Part shown: one piece after another, positions 56,246 to 64,000 of the stretch
Layout of the letters: every line of letters starts with the position of its first letter
Position numbering within the stretch: position 1 is the stretch's first letter
Origin: Chitinispirillaceae bacterium
GTDB lineage: Bacteria; Fibrobacterota; Chitinivibrionia; Chitinivibrionales; Chitinispirillaceae
DNA: 64,000 nt
Direction of reading: 5' to 3'
Assembly (NCBI GenBank): GCA_016932075.1
Contig: JAFGDP010000106.1
Coordinates: 1 to 64,000, forward strand
Notes under the pieces: generated by a model
Seen by the model: only the letters and a program-made list of their open reading frames with translations
Database searches by the model: none
What the model was told of the DNA's origin: nothing
Made by a program: the position numbers and the translations under genes

Positions 56246-56917
56246 ATGGTACGTCTAACAATAAGTCTCCTGTCAATTTCACTTGTTTTCTTTTCATCGC
56301 TGGTAATTCCTGCGGCGGCAGAAGGGCCGGTTGATGGTGCATCACTGCTTGAGACGTTCAGCGCATCCACCAATTCTGTAGAACGGCGAACCATACTGAG
56401 TTCATTAAACGACATTACTCTGCAGTATGGTGAGAAAGCACCACAGTGGGTAAGTGACCTGCTCGGCATTGCTATTAAGGACAAAAGTCCGGTTGTCGTC
56501 GCAGTAGCGGCAAAGCAGATAGGGCAGTTTAACCTGCTGGAGCATAATGCGGAAATGGTTGCGCTTTATACCAACGCAGACAAGCTGTTCGGTGCATCAG
56601 GTTATACCCATCGGATTCAATATGCGGCGATTACCTCTCTCGGCAAGCTTGGCAGCAAGGAAGCAAAGGCGCTGGTTTCCGAACTATTAAAGAATGACAA
56701 CGGCTCTGCAATGGGAGAATATCTTCTGACGGCAGTCAAGGATTTCAACGATCCTGCATTTATAAATAATCTCCGGACGTATAAGCAGAAGATGGACAGC
56801 TATGTAAAAGCGGCCAAGGCAAATGGCGATAATCCGATTTTGTACTCGAGGAAATTGGGATACAGCGAATGTGCTGCCGAGATTGAGAAAACGCTCGCGG
56901 CGAAGGGGGGTAAATAA
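56246..56917 (+). CDS. Exported helical-repeat (HEAT-like) protein
   Basis: About 223 residues. ATG at 56246 (AAAGGAT upstream) gives a signal peptide (LTISLLSISLVFFSSLVIPAAA); the frame also opens 29 codons earlier without a good signal. The mature protein is almost entirely helical, with paired-helix repeats such as SPVVVAVAAKQIGQFNLLEHNAEMVALY and IQYAAITSLGKLGSKEAKALVSELL, the latter a clear HEAT-repeat unit. Its stop overlaps the C25-like peptidase start as TAATG, so the pair should be made in fixed ratio. It could be an inhibitor, chaperone or export partner of that peptidase; no such role is known to me. Confidence 0.78.
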   Translation: MVRLTISLLSISLVFFSSLVIPAAAEGPVDGASLLETFSASTNSVERRTILSSLNDITLQYGEKAPQWVSDLLGIAIKDKSPVVVAVAAKQIGQFNLLEHNAEMVALYTNADKLFGASGYTHRIQYAAITSLGKLGSKEAKALVSELLKNDNGSAMGEYLLTAVKDFNDPAFINNLRTYKQKMDSYVKAAKANGDNPILYSRKLGYSECAAEIEKTLAAKGGK

Positions 56918-59109
56918 TGAGTACCAACTTATTGATACGCGTTATCATGCTGCTTGCGTTCCTGTTTACCACAACCCTGTTTGGCAAAGTAGGGATCATT
57001 GTCAATAAAGACCTTTATCCCTCAATCAGCGCCGCTGTTACCCGGTACATTTCAGACGTTGAATCCATTGAAGGGAAGGAGGTATGGCTTGACAAGGATA
57101 ATTTTACCGATGCAAATACCGTTTCCCAATTAAAGGATGCGCTCAAGGAACATTTCCAGAATGATAATTTGGAGGGAGCGGTGCTTGTCGGCGACCTGCC
57201 GATACCGATTTACAATCTTGACAACGACCGTTTTGCCTGCGATCTTTATTATATGGACATGGATGGAAGCTGGAGCGGTTCGGGAAATACCTTTACAAAC
57301 CACACCGGGGACAAAGAAGGCGAGATATGGATATCCCGTATTACGGCAAGCGTGTTGGAAGAATATGGCGGTTTCGGCAATGAGGTTGATATTGTCAACA
57401 AATACTTTGACCGCGTCAGCAATAGAATGCACGGCCAGGACCACCAGCCGAGAACCTATGTCATTGCCGGGATGTACTGGGAATGGGGAACCCTTGAAAG
57501 CGAGAATATCGGTGATCTGGGCTATGATCGAAATAATATTGAAACCTACCGAAGCACCGCTGATAATACAACACAAAACCATGCCTGCGGTGACCGGTGG
57601 CTGGATGCGATAAAAAGGGGTATGGAGTACGGATTCATCTATTCACATTCAAGCCCAACGGCCCATTCTGTCGGCGTTAACCTGAGAGACCTGGGTACCG
57701 AAGCAATTAATTGCCGGTTTTATAACTCATTCGCCTGTTCAAATGCTGATTATGAGCGGGCAAACATGTGCGGTGCTTATGCCTTATCGGATAATGGGCT
57801 TGTGTGTGTCGGCAGTTCAAAAACAGGCAGTATGATACCAGGCACCTACCGGTATTATAACCGCCCTCTTGGGGAAGGCGATAATTTTGGAGAGGCTTTC
57901 CTGAAATGGTTTAATACCAGAACAGTACTGGATAATAAAGGCTGGCACTACGGCATGAATCTGCAGGGAGCCGGCACCTTACAGTTAAAACCATACCAGG
58001 GAGGTGCTTATATTACTCTTACCAGTCCGGCTGGCGGAGAGAAGTGGGAGCAGGGTACGACCCAGGAGATTACATGGGGCGACAATATCGACGGCAATGT
58101 AAAGATCGAACTTATCAAAGGAGGTTCGGTACGAGAGCAGCTTGCGGCATCAACAGCGAGCGACGGTTCGTTTGAGTGGCAAATTGCCGGCGATTTTGAA
58201 ACCGGCGATGATTATAAGATCAAAATAACCTCAGTTGACAGCACCGCACTCAATGACGAGAGTGATGGGAATTTCAGCATTACGCCGGAATACATAGTTG
58301 CATGCCCGTACTTCCAGAATTTTGACACACTAGAAAACCAAAAAACTGCCCTGCCGATGAAGTGGGAGCAGCTTGAGGACGATTTAGACTGGATTGTCCT
58401 GTCAGGTCCGACACCCTCGAGAACCGGCAGCGAACCCGACAAGACAGGGCCGGAGGGCGATCATACCACCGGCAACGCGAACTACCTTTATATAGAGGCA
58501 TCGGATCCCAACAACCCGGATAAAGAGGCGGCCTTTATTACGTGCAAATTCAATTTCAAGCACATTGACAATCCGGCGCTTACCTTCTATTACCATATGT
58601 TCAGCGCTGATAACGCAATGGGAGACCTGTATCTCGATATCAACGTCGACGGCACCTGGAAAAATGACGTGTTGCATCTGACCGGAGACCATGGTGATGA
58701 GTGGATCAAGCAAACAGTAGACCTGAACAACCACAAAGGTGACCGTGTACTGTTCCGCTTCCGCGGTATCACCGGCAGCAGCTGGTGCAGCGATATAGGT
58801 ATCGATGATTTCAGGATTTTTTCGGATGCTACCGGAACAGGAGATAACGGCACATCTTTATCCTCATGCTATGATCTGAAGCATTCCGGATCGCGGATAT
58901 ATTACACGGTTCCTCAAAATGCCGGTAAAAACAAGGTAACATTGGCGCTGTATAATTTACAGGGGAAACTGGTGAGGATGCTGGCGAACAAGAAAGTCAA
59001 TGGCGGCGACTATTCAGTTTCATTACCTGATAACGCAAGAGGATTATATCTGGTCAGGCTGAAAACCGAAGGGTATAGCAAAACCCTTAATATGGTGGTT
59101 GCTAAATAG
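56917..59109 (+). CDS. Secreted C25-like (caspase-fold) peptidase with Ig-like, MAM-like and sorting domains
   Basis: A 730-residue protein with a signal peptide (1-23). The N-terminal domain (about 24-360) resembles clan CD/C25 peptidases: LEGAVLVGDLPIP, then His244 in FIYSHSSP and Cys274 in NSFACSNADYE in the usual order and spacing. The His is followed by Ser rather than the typical Gly. Next come a Kre9/KNH-like Ig domain (about 365-455; SPAGGEKWEQGTTQEITW), a MAM-like jellyroll (about 465-645; ENFD-type start, IGIDDFRIF end) and a type IX-like tail (LALYNLQGKLVRML, RGLYLVRLKTEG). A coupled start (TAATG) ties it to the HEAT-like gene. Confidence 0.82.
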   Translation: MSTNLLIRVIMLLAFLFTTTLFGKVGIIVNKDLYPSISAAVTRYISDVESIEGKEVWLDKDNFTDANTVSQLKDALKEHFQNDNLEGAVLVGDLPIPIYNLDNDRFACDLYYMDMDGSWSGSGNTFTNHTGDKEGEIWISRITASVLEEYGGFGNEVDIVNKYFDRVSNRMHGQDHQPRTYVIAGMYWEWGTLESENIGDLGYDRNNIETYRSTADNTTQNHACGDRWLDAIKRGMEYGFIYSHSSPTAHSVGVNLRDLGTEAINCRFYNSFACSNADYERANMCGAYALSDNGLVCVGSSKTGSMIPGTYRYYNRPLGEGDNFGEAFLKWFNTRTVLDNKGWHYGMNLQGAGTLQLKPYQGGAYITLTSPAGGEKWEQGTTQEITWGDNIDGNVKIELIKGGSVREQLAASTASDGSFEWQIAGDFETGDDYKIKITSVDSTALNDESDGNFSITPEYIVACPYFQNFDTLENQKTALPMKWEQLEDDLDWIVLSGPTPSRTGSEPDKTGPEGDHTTGNANYLYIEASDPNNPDKEAAFITCKFNFKHIDNPALTFYYHMFSADNAMGDLYLDINVDGTWKNDVLHLTGDHGDEWIKQTVDLNNHKGDRVLFRFRGITGSSWCSDIGIDDFRIFSDATGTGDNGTSLSSCYDLKHSGSRIYYTVPQNAGKNKVTLALYNLQGKLVRMLANKKVNGGDYSVSLPDNARGLYLVRLKTEGYSKTLNMVVAK

Positions 59110-59172
59110 GAATAAATAATACAATAATACCATTTTAATGCCTCGTGGGTGTAAATGATTGCGTCCATGCTT

Positions 59173-60603
59173 TTACCTAAATTGGACGCCGAATCGATAT
59201 ATGGTCCTGCCCGTATCCGTTTTAATTGTGATAATATAGGCATTGACAGCATGGCATTCTAATGCCACAACACACGCTCCCTTTTGCATTTTTCCCTGGA
59301 AAATTGACATTCCCGTGAGGGATACAATACTAACAGTACCATCACCCGCGTGTCCTTGTAAGCATATCCTTTGAATCCTGTTCGACCTGGCAATCACTTT
59401 CACCGTTGCAGGTTCTGATTTTGGAATTAGCTGCGAACCCGCGCTGTTCAATGCCAGGTTGATCACCGGCACTCGGGTACACTCGACATCCTCCTTGTTC
59501 GTTGAATAGGAGACGTACAGGTATCCTTGCCATATCATCGATTTCGGGTAGCTGTACCCCAAGGTCTTGCTCGTCCCGGTATAGCGCTGAGCCTGCAGAT
59601 CGCTGCCGCCCTTGCGAAGAACAAAGGCCTTGTCAAACACCTGCCCGTACCTGCTCAATGCAACCGCCAGCGGAATTCGGATCTTGGTATCGACCGGATT
59701 GCCCACAAGAAACGCCGTACCGTCAGGCAGGTTGCCGGCGCTCTGCTTGGAGCGCGAATCGGGCATGTCAGTCACCACCGGCGTGGACCAAGTCACACCG
59801 CGATCGAGACTGATCGACGCCAGCCGTCGAAAGGTGCTGTTCTGGTCGCGAAACACCATTACCGCGGCGCCGTCGGCGCGGTAAAACCAGCTCGGTTCCA
59901 TCTCGCGGGTGGTAGTGCCGGAATATCCCAAATTGGGAAGGTTTGCACGGGTCCATCCCCTGACGCCCGAAGGATCGTCGGTATACACGGGGTCCACGAG
60001 CAGCCCTGGTTGAAAGTGCGCCGCGCCGATGATCCGGCCGCCGGGTAAAGCATGGGGATCCTGTTCAAAAATACCGTTAAGCCGGTTCCCGTCCGCCATA
60101 GGCAAATCTTTAAGCGCCGACCAGTTTAAGCCGTCGGTGCTCGTGGTATACTCGGTATGGCCGCCTCGGGGAGAAGCGGAAGACGGCCACACATTGACAT
60201 ACGCAACCAGCGTGTCGCCGTTGACCCACCATCCTCCCGAACTGCGGTATCCCTGATCCCAGACCGGAACCAGGGTCATAGGCGCGGTCCAGGTCCTGCC
60301 GTCCTGGCTTCGGCTGCAGGCCACCCAGGTATCGGGAGAGTCCTCGCTGTCGTCGGAGCTCTGCCACATGCAGTAGAGCCACCCTTTGAAACCGATCATG
60401 ACCACGCCGTTGCTGTAATGGTCGGTGGCGTCGGAGGGATGAAAAATAGTGACGGTTTCGGTTCCGTCCGCAGCAGTCAAGCCAAGGTCGTCGGGTTTCG
60501 ACTGATCGAACAGTCCGGCCTTGACCGTGAAAGGAGCGGTGCCGGCACATACGGTGCCGTACATGACGGCAGTCAAAGCGACAAAAAGAAAAAAATAAGG
60601 CAT
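59173..60603 (-). CDS. Secreted BNR-repeat (sialidase-fold) protein with sorting tail
   Basis: A 476-residue protein with a signal peptide (1-20). The body has repeated Asp-box motifs typical of six-bladed sialidase-fold propellers: SRSQDGRTW, STDGLNW, SLDRGVTW. BNR folds occur in sialidases, glycan lyases and binding proteins. No complete Arg triad is obvious, so enzyme activity is uncertain. A type IX-like tail follows (VSIVSLTGMSIFQGKMQ, NAYIITIKTDTGR). It is last of a minus-strand run after the PL1-like, SGNH and GH5 genes, 25 bases after the lyase stop, so a role in plant-polysaccharide breakdown is likely. Confidence 0.83.
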   Translation of the reverse strand: MPYFFLFVALTAVMYGTVCAGTAPFTVKAGLFDQSKPDDLGLTAADGTETVTIFHPSDATDHYSNGVVMIGFKGWLYCMWQSSDDSEDSPDTWVACSRSQDGRTWTAPMTLVPVWDQGYRSSGGWWVNGDTLVAYVNVWPSSASPRGGHTEYTTSTDGLNWSALKDLPMADGNRLNGIFEQDPHALPGGRIIGAAHFQPGLLVDPVYTDDPSGVRGWTRANLPNLGYSGTTTREMEPSWFYRADGAAVMVFRDQNSTFRRLASISLDRGVTWSTPVVTDMPDSRSKQSAGNLPDGTAFLVGNPVDTKIRIPLAVALSRYGQVFDKAFVLRKGGSDLQAQRYTGTSKTLGYSYPKSMIWQGYLYVSYSTNKEDVECTRVPVINLALNSAGSQLIPKSEPATVKVIARSNRIQRICLQGHAGDGTVSIVSLTGMSIFQGKMQKGACVVALECHAVNAYIITIKTDTGRTIYRFGVQFR

Positions 60604-60628
60604 GATCGGCCGATTGTCCCGGATGAAT

Positions 60629-62488
60629 TTACGGGCTCACTACAAACGTTTCGTAAAAACGGCGTTCGCCGGAAAAAAACCTGCACAGGTAAACACCGTC
60701 CGGCAACCGCGAAACATCGATGCGCCGCAACGAAGAGGGATCAAGCATCGGCCCTTTTTTCACGATCCGTCCCGCGACATCCGCGATCTCGTAGCCGGAA
60801 GCATTGATAAGCGTTATTGAAGCGTTGGCCGGATTGAACATCATGACCGGCTTCCACTGACCGGGCTGGACACGCGCATCCAATGCGACGCCGGTCCCGG
60901 ACGGCACAACAAGAACGGATACCGTATCGCTGTACGAGGTATTGTCGGTACCGCTGACCGTAAATGCGAACCCGGCTAATCCTGAAAATCCGCTTGCAGG
61001 GGTAAACCGGGCAGTGTGGCCATCGCTCCCCAGGCTCACGGCACCGCCCACGGCATTGCTAACGGACAAGGCCGGATTCACGCCGGAGAATCCTCCCGCA
61101 TACTGCAACAGATCAATATCCACGGCAGTAGCGCTGCTGGTCCTGCCGTGCAAATCACCAAGCCAGTTGATATACCGCTCGATATTCGCGTATCCGCTTG
61201 CGCCTATCTGCATGGCATCGTTGCTCGAGACATTCGTTCCAAGGGCTTTTTCCCAGTAATCGGGCATGCCGTCGTTATCCGTATCGGCTTCCCTCGTGCC
61301 GCCCCTGATCGTTCCATACCCGTTGGTGCCGAGTCCGGTCTGGGTCTGGCTGGAATAAAGACTGCCGCCCGGTCCGGTAGTCCCGGCGGTCAATCCGGTG
61401 GCGCCTTTGCCCAGCGTTTTGACTTGATTGATGATCAGGGAATCCATCTGATCGCGCGGCAAAACTCCGGAGAACGACACTGCCAGCCGAAAGGCCGTCT
61501 TGGAAGAATAGATCTTGACACTGCGGGATATTGCAGACCAGGGCGACGTCAGTACCGTGCCTTCTCCCTGATACCAGTATGGTGTGGTGGTATCGCCGTT
61601 CAGCACGCCGTCGAGATTCTTGTCCTTGATGTTTCCCGAACAGTAGATGCTCTGGTTTTTGTCGATCTGATACCAGGTGTTATCGGTGCCGGTAGACGCC
61701 GGGCCGAAAATAAAGTGATTGTTTATGATATCGTGCTTGAAGCGCGTGCTGGTATGGGTGGTGTACCCCGCGGAACAGTTATACAGTACGTTGTTGACGA
61801 ATACGTCATTTACCTTTTCCAGCGGATTCCGGTTATGCGAATTGGCGAAAATCGTATAGAACCACGACCAGTCGCTCGACACCGACTCGCAGTGGGCGCC
61901 GAACTGCTGATAGATCGGGTCCGCGACAAGGCATGATTGAAACGTGATGTTCGTTACCGGACAGGTCTGCCAGTCGTCGCTTACGCCGCCGATATTGTTC
62001 CACGGCGCAAACTCAAAAGAACAATGATCGATGATCATATCCCGTCCATCGTACAGATTGAGCGCGACGTCTTCGTTCGAAGCGGTTTCGCTGCCGGGAC
62101 GGATTCGAATATAGCGGATGATGATATTCGACGATTTTCCGCAGGAGATCTTGCTGCCACGAAAACCGATCCCCTCGCCGGGCGCCGTCTGTCCCGCTAT
62201 CGTAATGTTGCTCTTAACCGAAACCGCGCTGTTCAAGGAAACATACCCGCCCACGTCAAACACCACGATACGGTTTGGGCTTCCCACCGCGTCCCGAAAC
62301 GACCCGGTTCCGGCGTCATTGAGATTCGTAACATGATACACGGTCCCGCTCCTGCCGCCAGTGACCTGGGCGCCAAAACCGAGAGCGCCGGGAAAGGCGA
62401 GGGTCTGCGACCCTGTTGCTGCGCTGAATGAAAGGGAGATACCGCTCAAACAACAAGTGAGGATACCGGCAAAAATCCGTGCATTCAT
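60629..62488 (-). CDS. Secreted PL1-type pectate lyase-like protein with Ig-like domain and sorting tail
   Basis: About 619 residues from the ATG at 62488 (GGGAG upstream, good signal peptide); a longer frame exists but lacks a signal. The beta-helix (about 30-355) has GFGAQVTGGRSGTVYHVTNLND, NITIAGQTAPGEGIGF, IIIRYIRIRPGS, MIIDHCSFEFAPWN and NSHNRNPLEKVNDVFVNNVLYN, an altered form of the PL1 Arg motif. A DTDNDGMPDYWE calcium-type repeat (about 405-450), a cadherin-like Ig domain (ARFTPASGFSGLAGFAFTVSG) and a type IX-like tail (YEIADVAGRIVKKG, DGVYLCRFFSGE) follow. It is the second PL1 in the window with the GQTAPG/DTDxDGMPDxWE architecture, like 43250-45757. Confidence 0.88.
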   Translation of the reverse strand: MNARIFAGILTCCLSGISLSFSAATGSQTLAFPGALGFGAQVTGGRSGTVYHVTNLNDAGTGSFRDAVGSPNRIVVFDVGGYVSLNSAVSVKSNITIAGQTAPGEGIGFRGSKISCGKSSNIIIRYIRIRPGSETASNEDVALNLYDGRDMIIDHCSFEFAPWNNIGGVSDDWQTCPVTNITFQSCLVADPIYQQFGAHCESVSSDWSWFYTIFANSHNRNPLEKVNDVFVNNVLYNCSAGYTTHTSTRFKHDIINNHFIFGPASTGTDNTWYQIDKNQSIYCSGNIKDKNLDGVLNGDTTTPYWYQGEGTVLTSPWSAISRSVKIYSSKTAFRLAVSFSGVLPRDQMDSLIINQVKTLGKGATGLTAGTTGPGGSLYSSQTQTGLGTNGYGTIRGGTREADTDNDGMPDYWEKALGTNVSSNDAMQIGASGYANIERYINWLGDLHGRTSSATAVDIDLLQYAGGFSGVNPALSVSNAVGGAVSLGSDGHTARFTPASGFSGLAGFAFTVSGTDNTSYSDTVSVLVVPSGTGVALDARVQPGQWKPVMMFNPANASITLINASGYEIADVAGRIVKKGPMLDPSSLRRIDVSRLPDGVYLCRFFSGERRFYETFVVSP

Positions 62489-62651
62489 AACGCGCTCCCG
62501 ATTCCCCTTCACCGAAAAAGATACAATCGGGGAACCACGGTTACAATGCACACGCTTTCCCCGGTTTCAGGAACCGTACTCAACAAGGTCCTGTCAACAA
62601 ACACTGCAACCGACCATGCTGCCCTCTCAATCGCCCGCTCCTGCAGGTAGT

Positions 62652-63524
62652 TCAGTGCGCATTTTTTCGTATATAGAGCTTGACCGGGGCGGCTTTTCCC
62701 TCTTGGTTATACCTTTGTAAATATGTTTTCCTCCCGGCCAGATCCACGATCCCGCCATAACCGGGCCATTCCTCATGAAAAGAGAGCAGGTTCACATGCA
62801 AGTTTCGTTCTCTCTCACGGTGCGGCAGCGGTTTCAACCCGCCGGCCCTCTCTTCCGCGCCGGTTACCGCAGACAGTCTGCGATAGATCACGCGGGCGAT
62901 GGTGTCGAGCCCGGCCTCGCTCGGATGCACGCCGTCAACGGAAAAATACTGCGGAAACGATTGCAGCAGCGTATTCGCATCGATGACCGGCAGCCCGCGT
63001 TCAACGCCGATCTCTTTTATAATAGGAATGATCTTCTTTATGACGCTGTCCCGTATCCCCCACGATGCACCCACGGGATGGTCAAACACCGGCACCGGCA
63101 GCACGAGCCAGATCTTGGGTTTCGAGGCCATTGAAGAGAGCGTATCGATCATCCACAGGTAGTCCCCTTTGAAGTCTCGCCAGTGCACGTCCCAGTTGTA
63201 CGGCTTGGTGTCATTGGTACCGAGCTTGATGGTGATGATATCAGGCTGGAACGTAAAGACCTGCGAAAAGGTAACGGTTTTCCAATATGGATTGTCGCCG
63301 TATTTCAGAAGCGTGGTGGAGTTGACGCCGTCATTCTCGACGGTATACTTGGTTGTTCCAAATAGGGTCTGCAGTCTACCCGGATAACTTTTTGCCACTC
63401 GATCCTGGTCCGGAAGCCCGTATCCAAACGTAATGCTGTTGCCGATGCAGCAGACTTTAACCTGGGCTTCGATATTTGCAGTGACGGAAAGAATACAAAA
63501 GACCAACAAGAGAAAAATCCGCAT
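62652..63524 (-). CDS. Secreted SGNH/GDSL hydrolase, probable carbohydrate esterase
   Basis: About 290 residues from the ATG at 63524 (AAGGACACC upstream). A signal peptide (1-20) is followed by an SGNH fold with nucleophile Ser30 in IGNSITFGYG, block III Asn104 in LGTND, and Asp197/His200 in DGVHPSEAG. Secreted SGNH enzymes near pectinases usually remove acetyl groups from pectin or hemicellulose. The last 65 residues (after TGAEERAGG) are charged, low in hydrophobic pattern and unlike the family, with an RERERNLH stretch; this may be read-through of non-coding or repeat DNA after loss of the original stop. Unlike its neighbours it has no sorting tail. Confidence 0.88.
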   Translation of the reverse strand: MRIFLLLVFCILSVTANIEAQVKVCCIGNSITFGYGLPDQDRVAKSYPGRLQTLFGTTKYTVENDGVNSTTLLKYGDNPYWKTVTFSQVFTFQPDIITIKLGTNDTKPYNWDVHWRDFKGDYLWMIDTLSSMASKPKIWLVLPVPVFDHPVGASWGIRDSVIKKIIPIIKEIGVERGLPVIDANTLLQSFPQYFSVDGVHPSEAGLDTIARVIYRRLSAVTGAEERAGGLKPLPHRERERNLHVNLLSFHEEWPGYGGIVDLAGRKTYLQRYNQEGKAAPVKLYIRKNAH

Positions 63525-63557
63525 GGTGGTGTCCTTGGCGATTATCGCCACGCATCC

Positions 63558-64000
63558 TTACCGGGAAATGAAAAACCGTTTCGCTGCTGACCGGTTCTCT
63601 GTTCGAAGCTCGATGAGATACGAGCCGGATCCAATACCATGCACCGGTAGAGCAAGGGAATGTTTGCCGGATGGTTGCACTGAAGCATTGAAACTGGAAA
63701 CGCATCTGCCCTGGACCGTGCAGATGCGTATGGAAACCAGCGACGGCTTGGATAAAAAGTAGTGAATCACGCCGTCCTGTTCACTCAAACCGAATAGATC
63801 CTTTGCCGGCTGCTCCGGTTTTTGAAATCCTACCGGTACCACCGCATTGTTCGCGCCCCGCACCAGCGCCTGGGCAATGGTGGGCCAGACCCATGAAATC
63901 GGATTCGATTTCCTGTTCAATAGACCAAAATCCCTTGCGCCATTGTCCCACCAGACAGGCAGCATGCCCCTTGACCGCGCTTCGCGGGCGTAAAACTCGG
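63558..64000 (-). CDS. C-terminal part of a secreted GH5 glycoside hydrolase with sorting tail (cut by window edge)
   Basis: 147 codons are visible; the frame stays open to base 64000. The N-terminal part in view (YAREARSRGMLPVWWDNG, then DFGLLNRKS and IAQALVRGAN) matches the end of GH5 subfamily 4-type barrels (the last strand and WWDNG loop), a family of endoglucanases, xyloglucanases and related enzymes. A linker is followed by a type IX-like tail (VSIRICTVQGRCVSSFN, GSGSYLIELRTENRS). It is first in the visible minus-strand run with the SGNH, PL1-like and BNR genes, 33 bases before the SGNH start. The catalytic glutamates are outside the window. Confidence 0.85.
   Translation of the reverse strand, partial: EFYAREARSRGMLPVWWDNGARDFGLLNRKSNPISWVWPTIAQALVRGANNAVVPVGFQKPEQPAKDLFGLSEQDGVIHYFLSKPSLVSIRICTVQGRCVSSFNASVQPSGKHSLALPVHGIGSGSYLIELRTENRSAAKRFFISR

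Overview
The window reads as a chromosomal segment of a Gram-negative member of the FCB superphylum, most likely Fibrobacterota. lpxK and a beta-barrel gene point to an outer membrane. At least eleven secreted proteins end in a short beta-rich tail of the type IX (Por/FlgD-like) sorting kind. The gene at 54811-55668 belongs to TIGR02147, a paralogous regulator family essentially confined to Fibrobacter relatives. This assignment is inferred from gene content; no rRNA or other taxonomic marker was compared.

Region 1 (1-42 kb) is mostly housekeeping. A minus-strand block encodes a small membrane protein, guanylate kinase, a double-FHA ABC exporter and a Ser/Thr kinase cut by the window edge. 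A plus-strand block runs rpmE, DUF1385, prfA, prmC, lpxK, two SH3-domain membrane proteins (one with receiver and DUF4388 domains), ruvX, an Fn3-like exported protein, a 1571-residue C25 (gingipain-type) peptidase and rsmI, often with overlapping start and stop codons. Then follow an outer-membrane barrel, a thioredoxin lipoprotein, a DUF2914 protein, a glycosyltransferase-GtrA protein beside a phosphoesterase/thioredoxin-fold fusion, a Na/Pi symporter, TrpB2, queA, an NlpC/P60 protein, a large hybrid histidine kinase, a cold-shock protein, ettA, groESL and a threonine-aldolase-type enzyme. Next come a secreted amidotransferase-fold protein, a cyclic-nucleotide-domain protein and ychF.

Region 2 (43-53 kb and 59-64 kb) is a plant cell-wall, mainly pectin, degradation locus on the minus strand: four PL1-type beta-helix pectate-lyase-like proteins, a CE8 pectinesterase coupled to a GH43 enzyme, a BNR-repeat protein, an SGNH esterase and the end of a GH5 enzyme. 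Nearly all have signal peptides and sorting tails, so they probably act at the cell surface or outside on demethylated and deacetylated pectin and its side chains. The locus carries mobile-DNA traces: a GIY-YIG gene bracketed by inverted copies of a 28-bp palindromic repeat, and a decayed IS66 transposase 3' end directly after one lyase gene.

Region 3 (53-59 kb) sits between the two halves of the pectin locus. It holds a TIGR02147 regulator overlapping a surface lipoprotein gene (carboxypeptidase-regulatory-like, DUF2341 and LamG domains), a long AT-rich divergent control region, and a helical-repeat protein translationally coupled to a second C25-like peptidase. The regulator/lipoprotein pair and the helical-repeat/peptidase pair are the least described modules in the window.

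No rRNA, tRNA, CRISPR array or complete insertion sequence was recognised.
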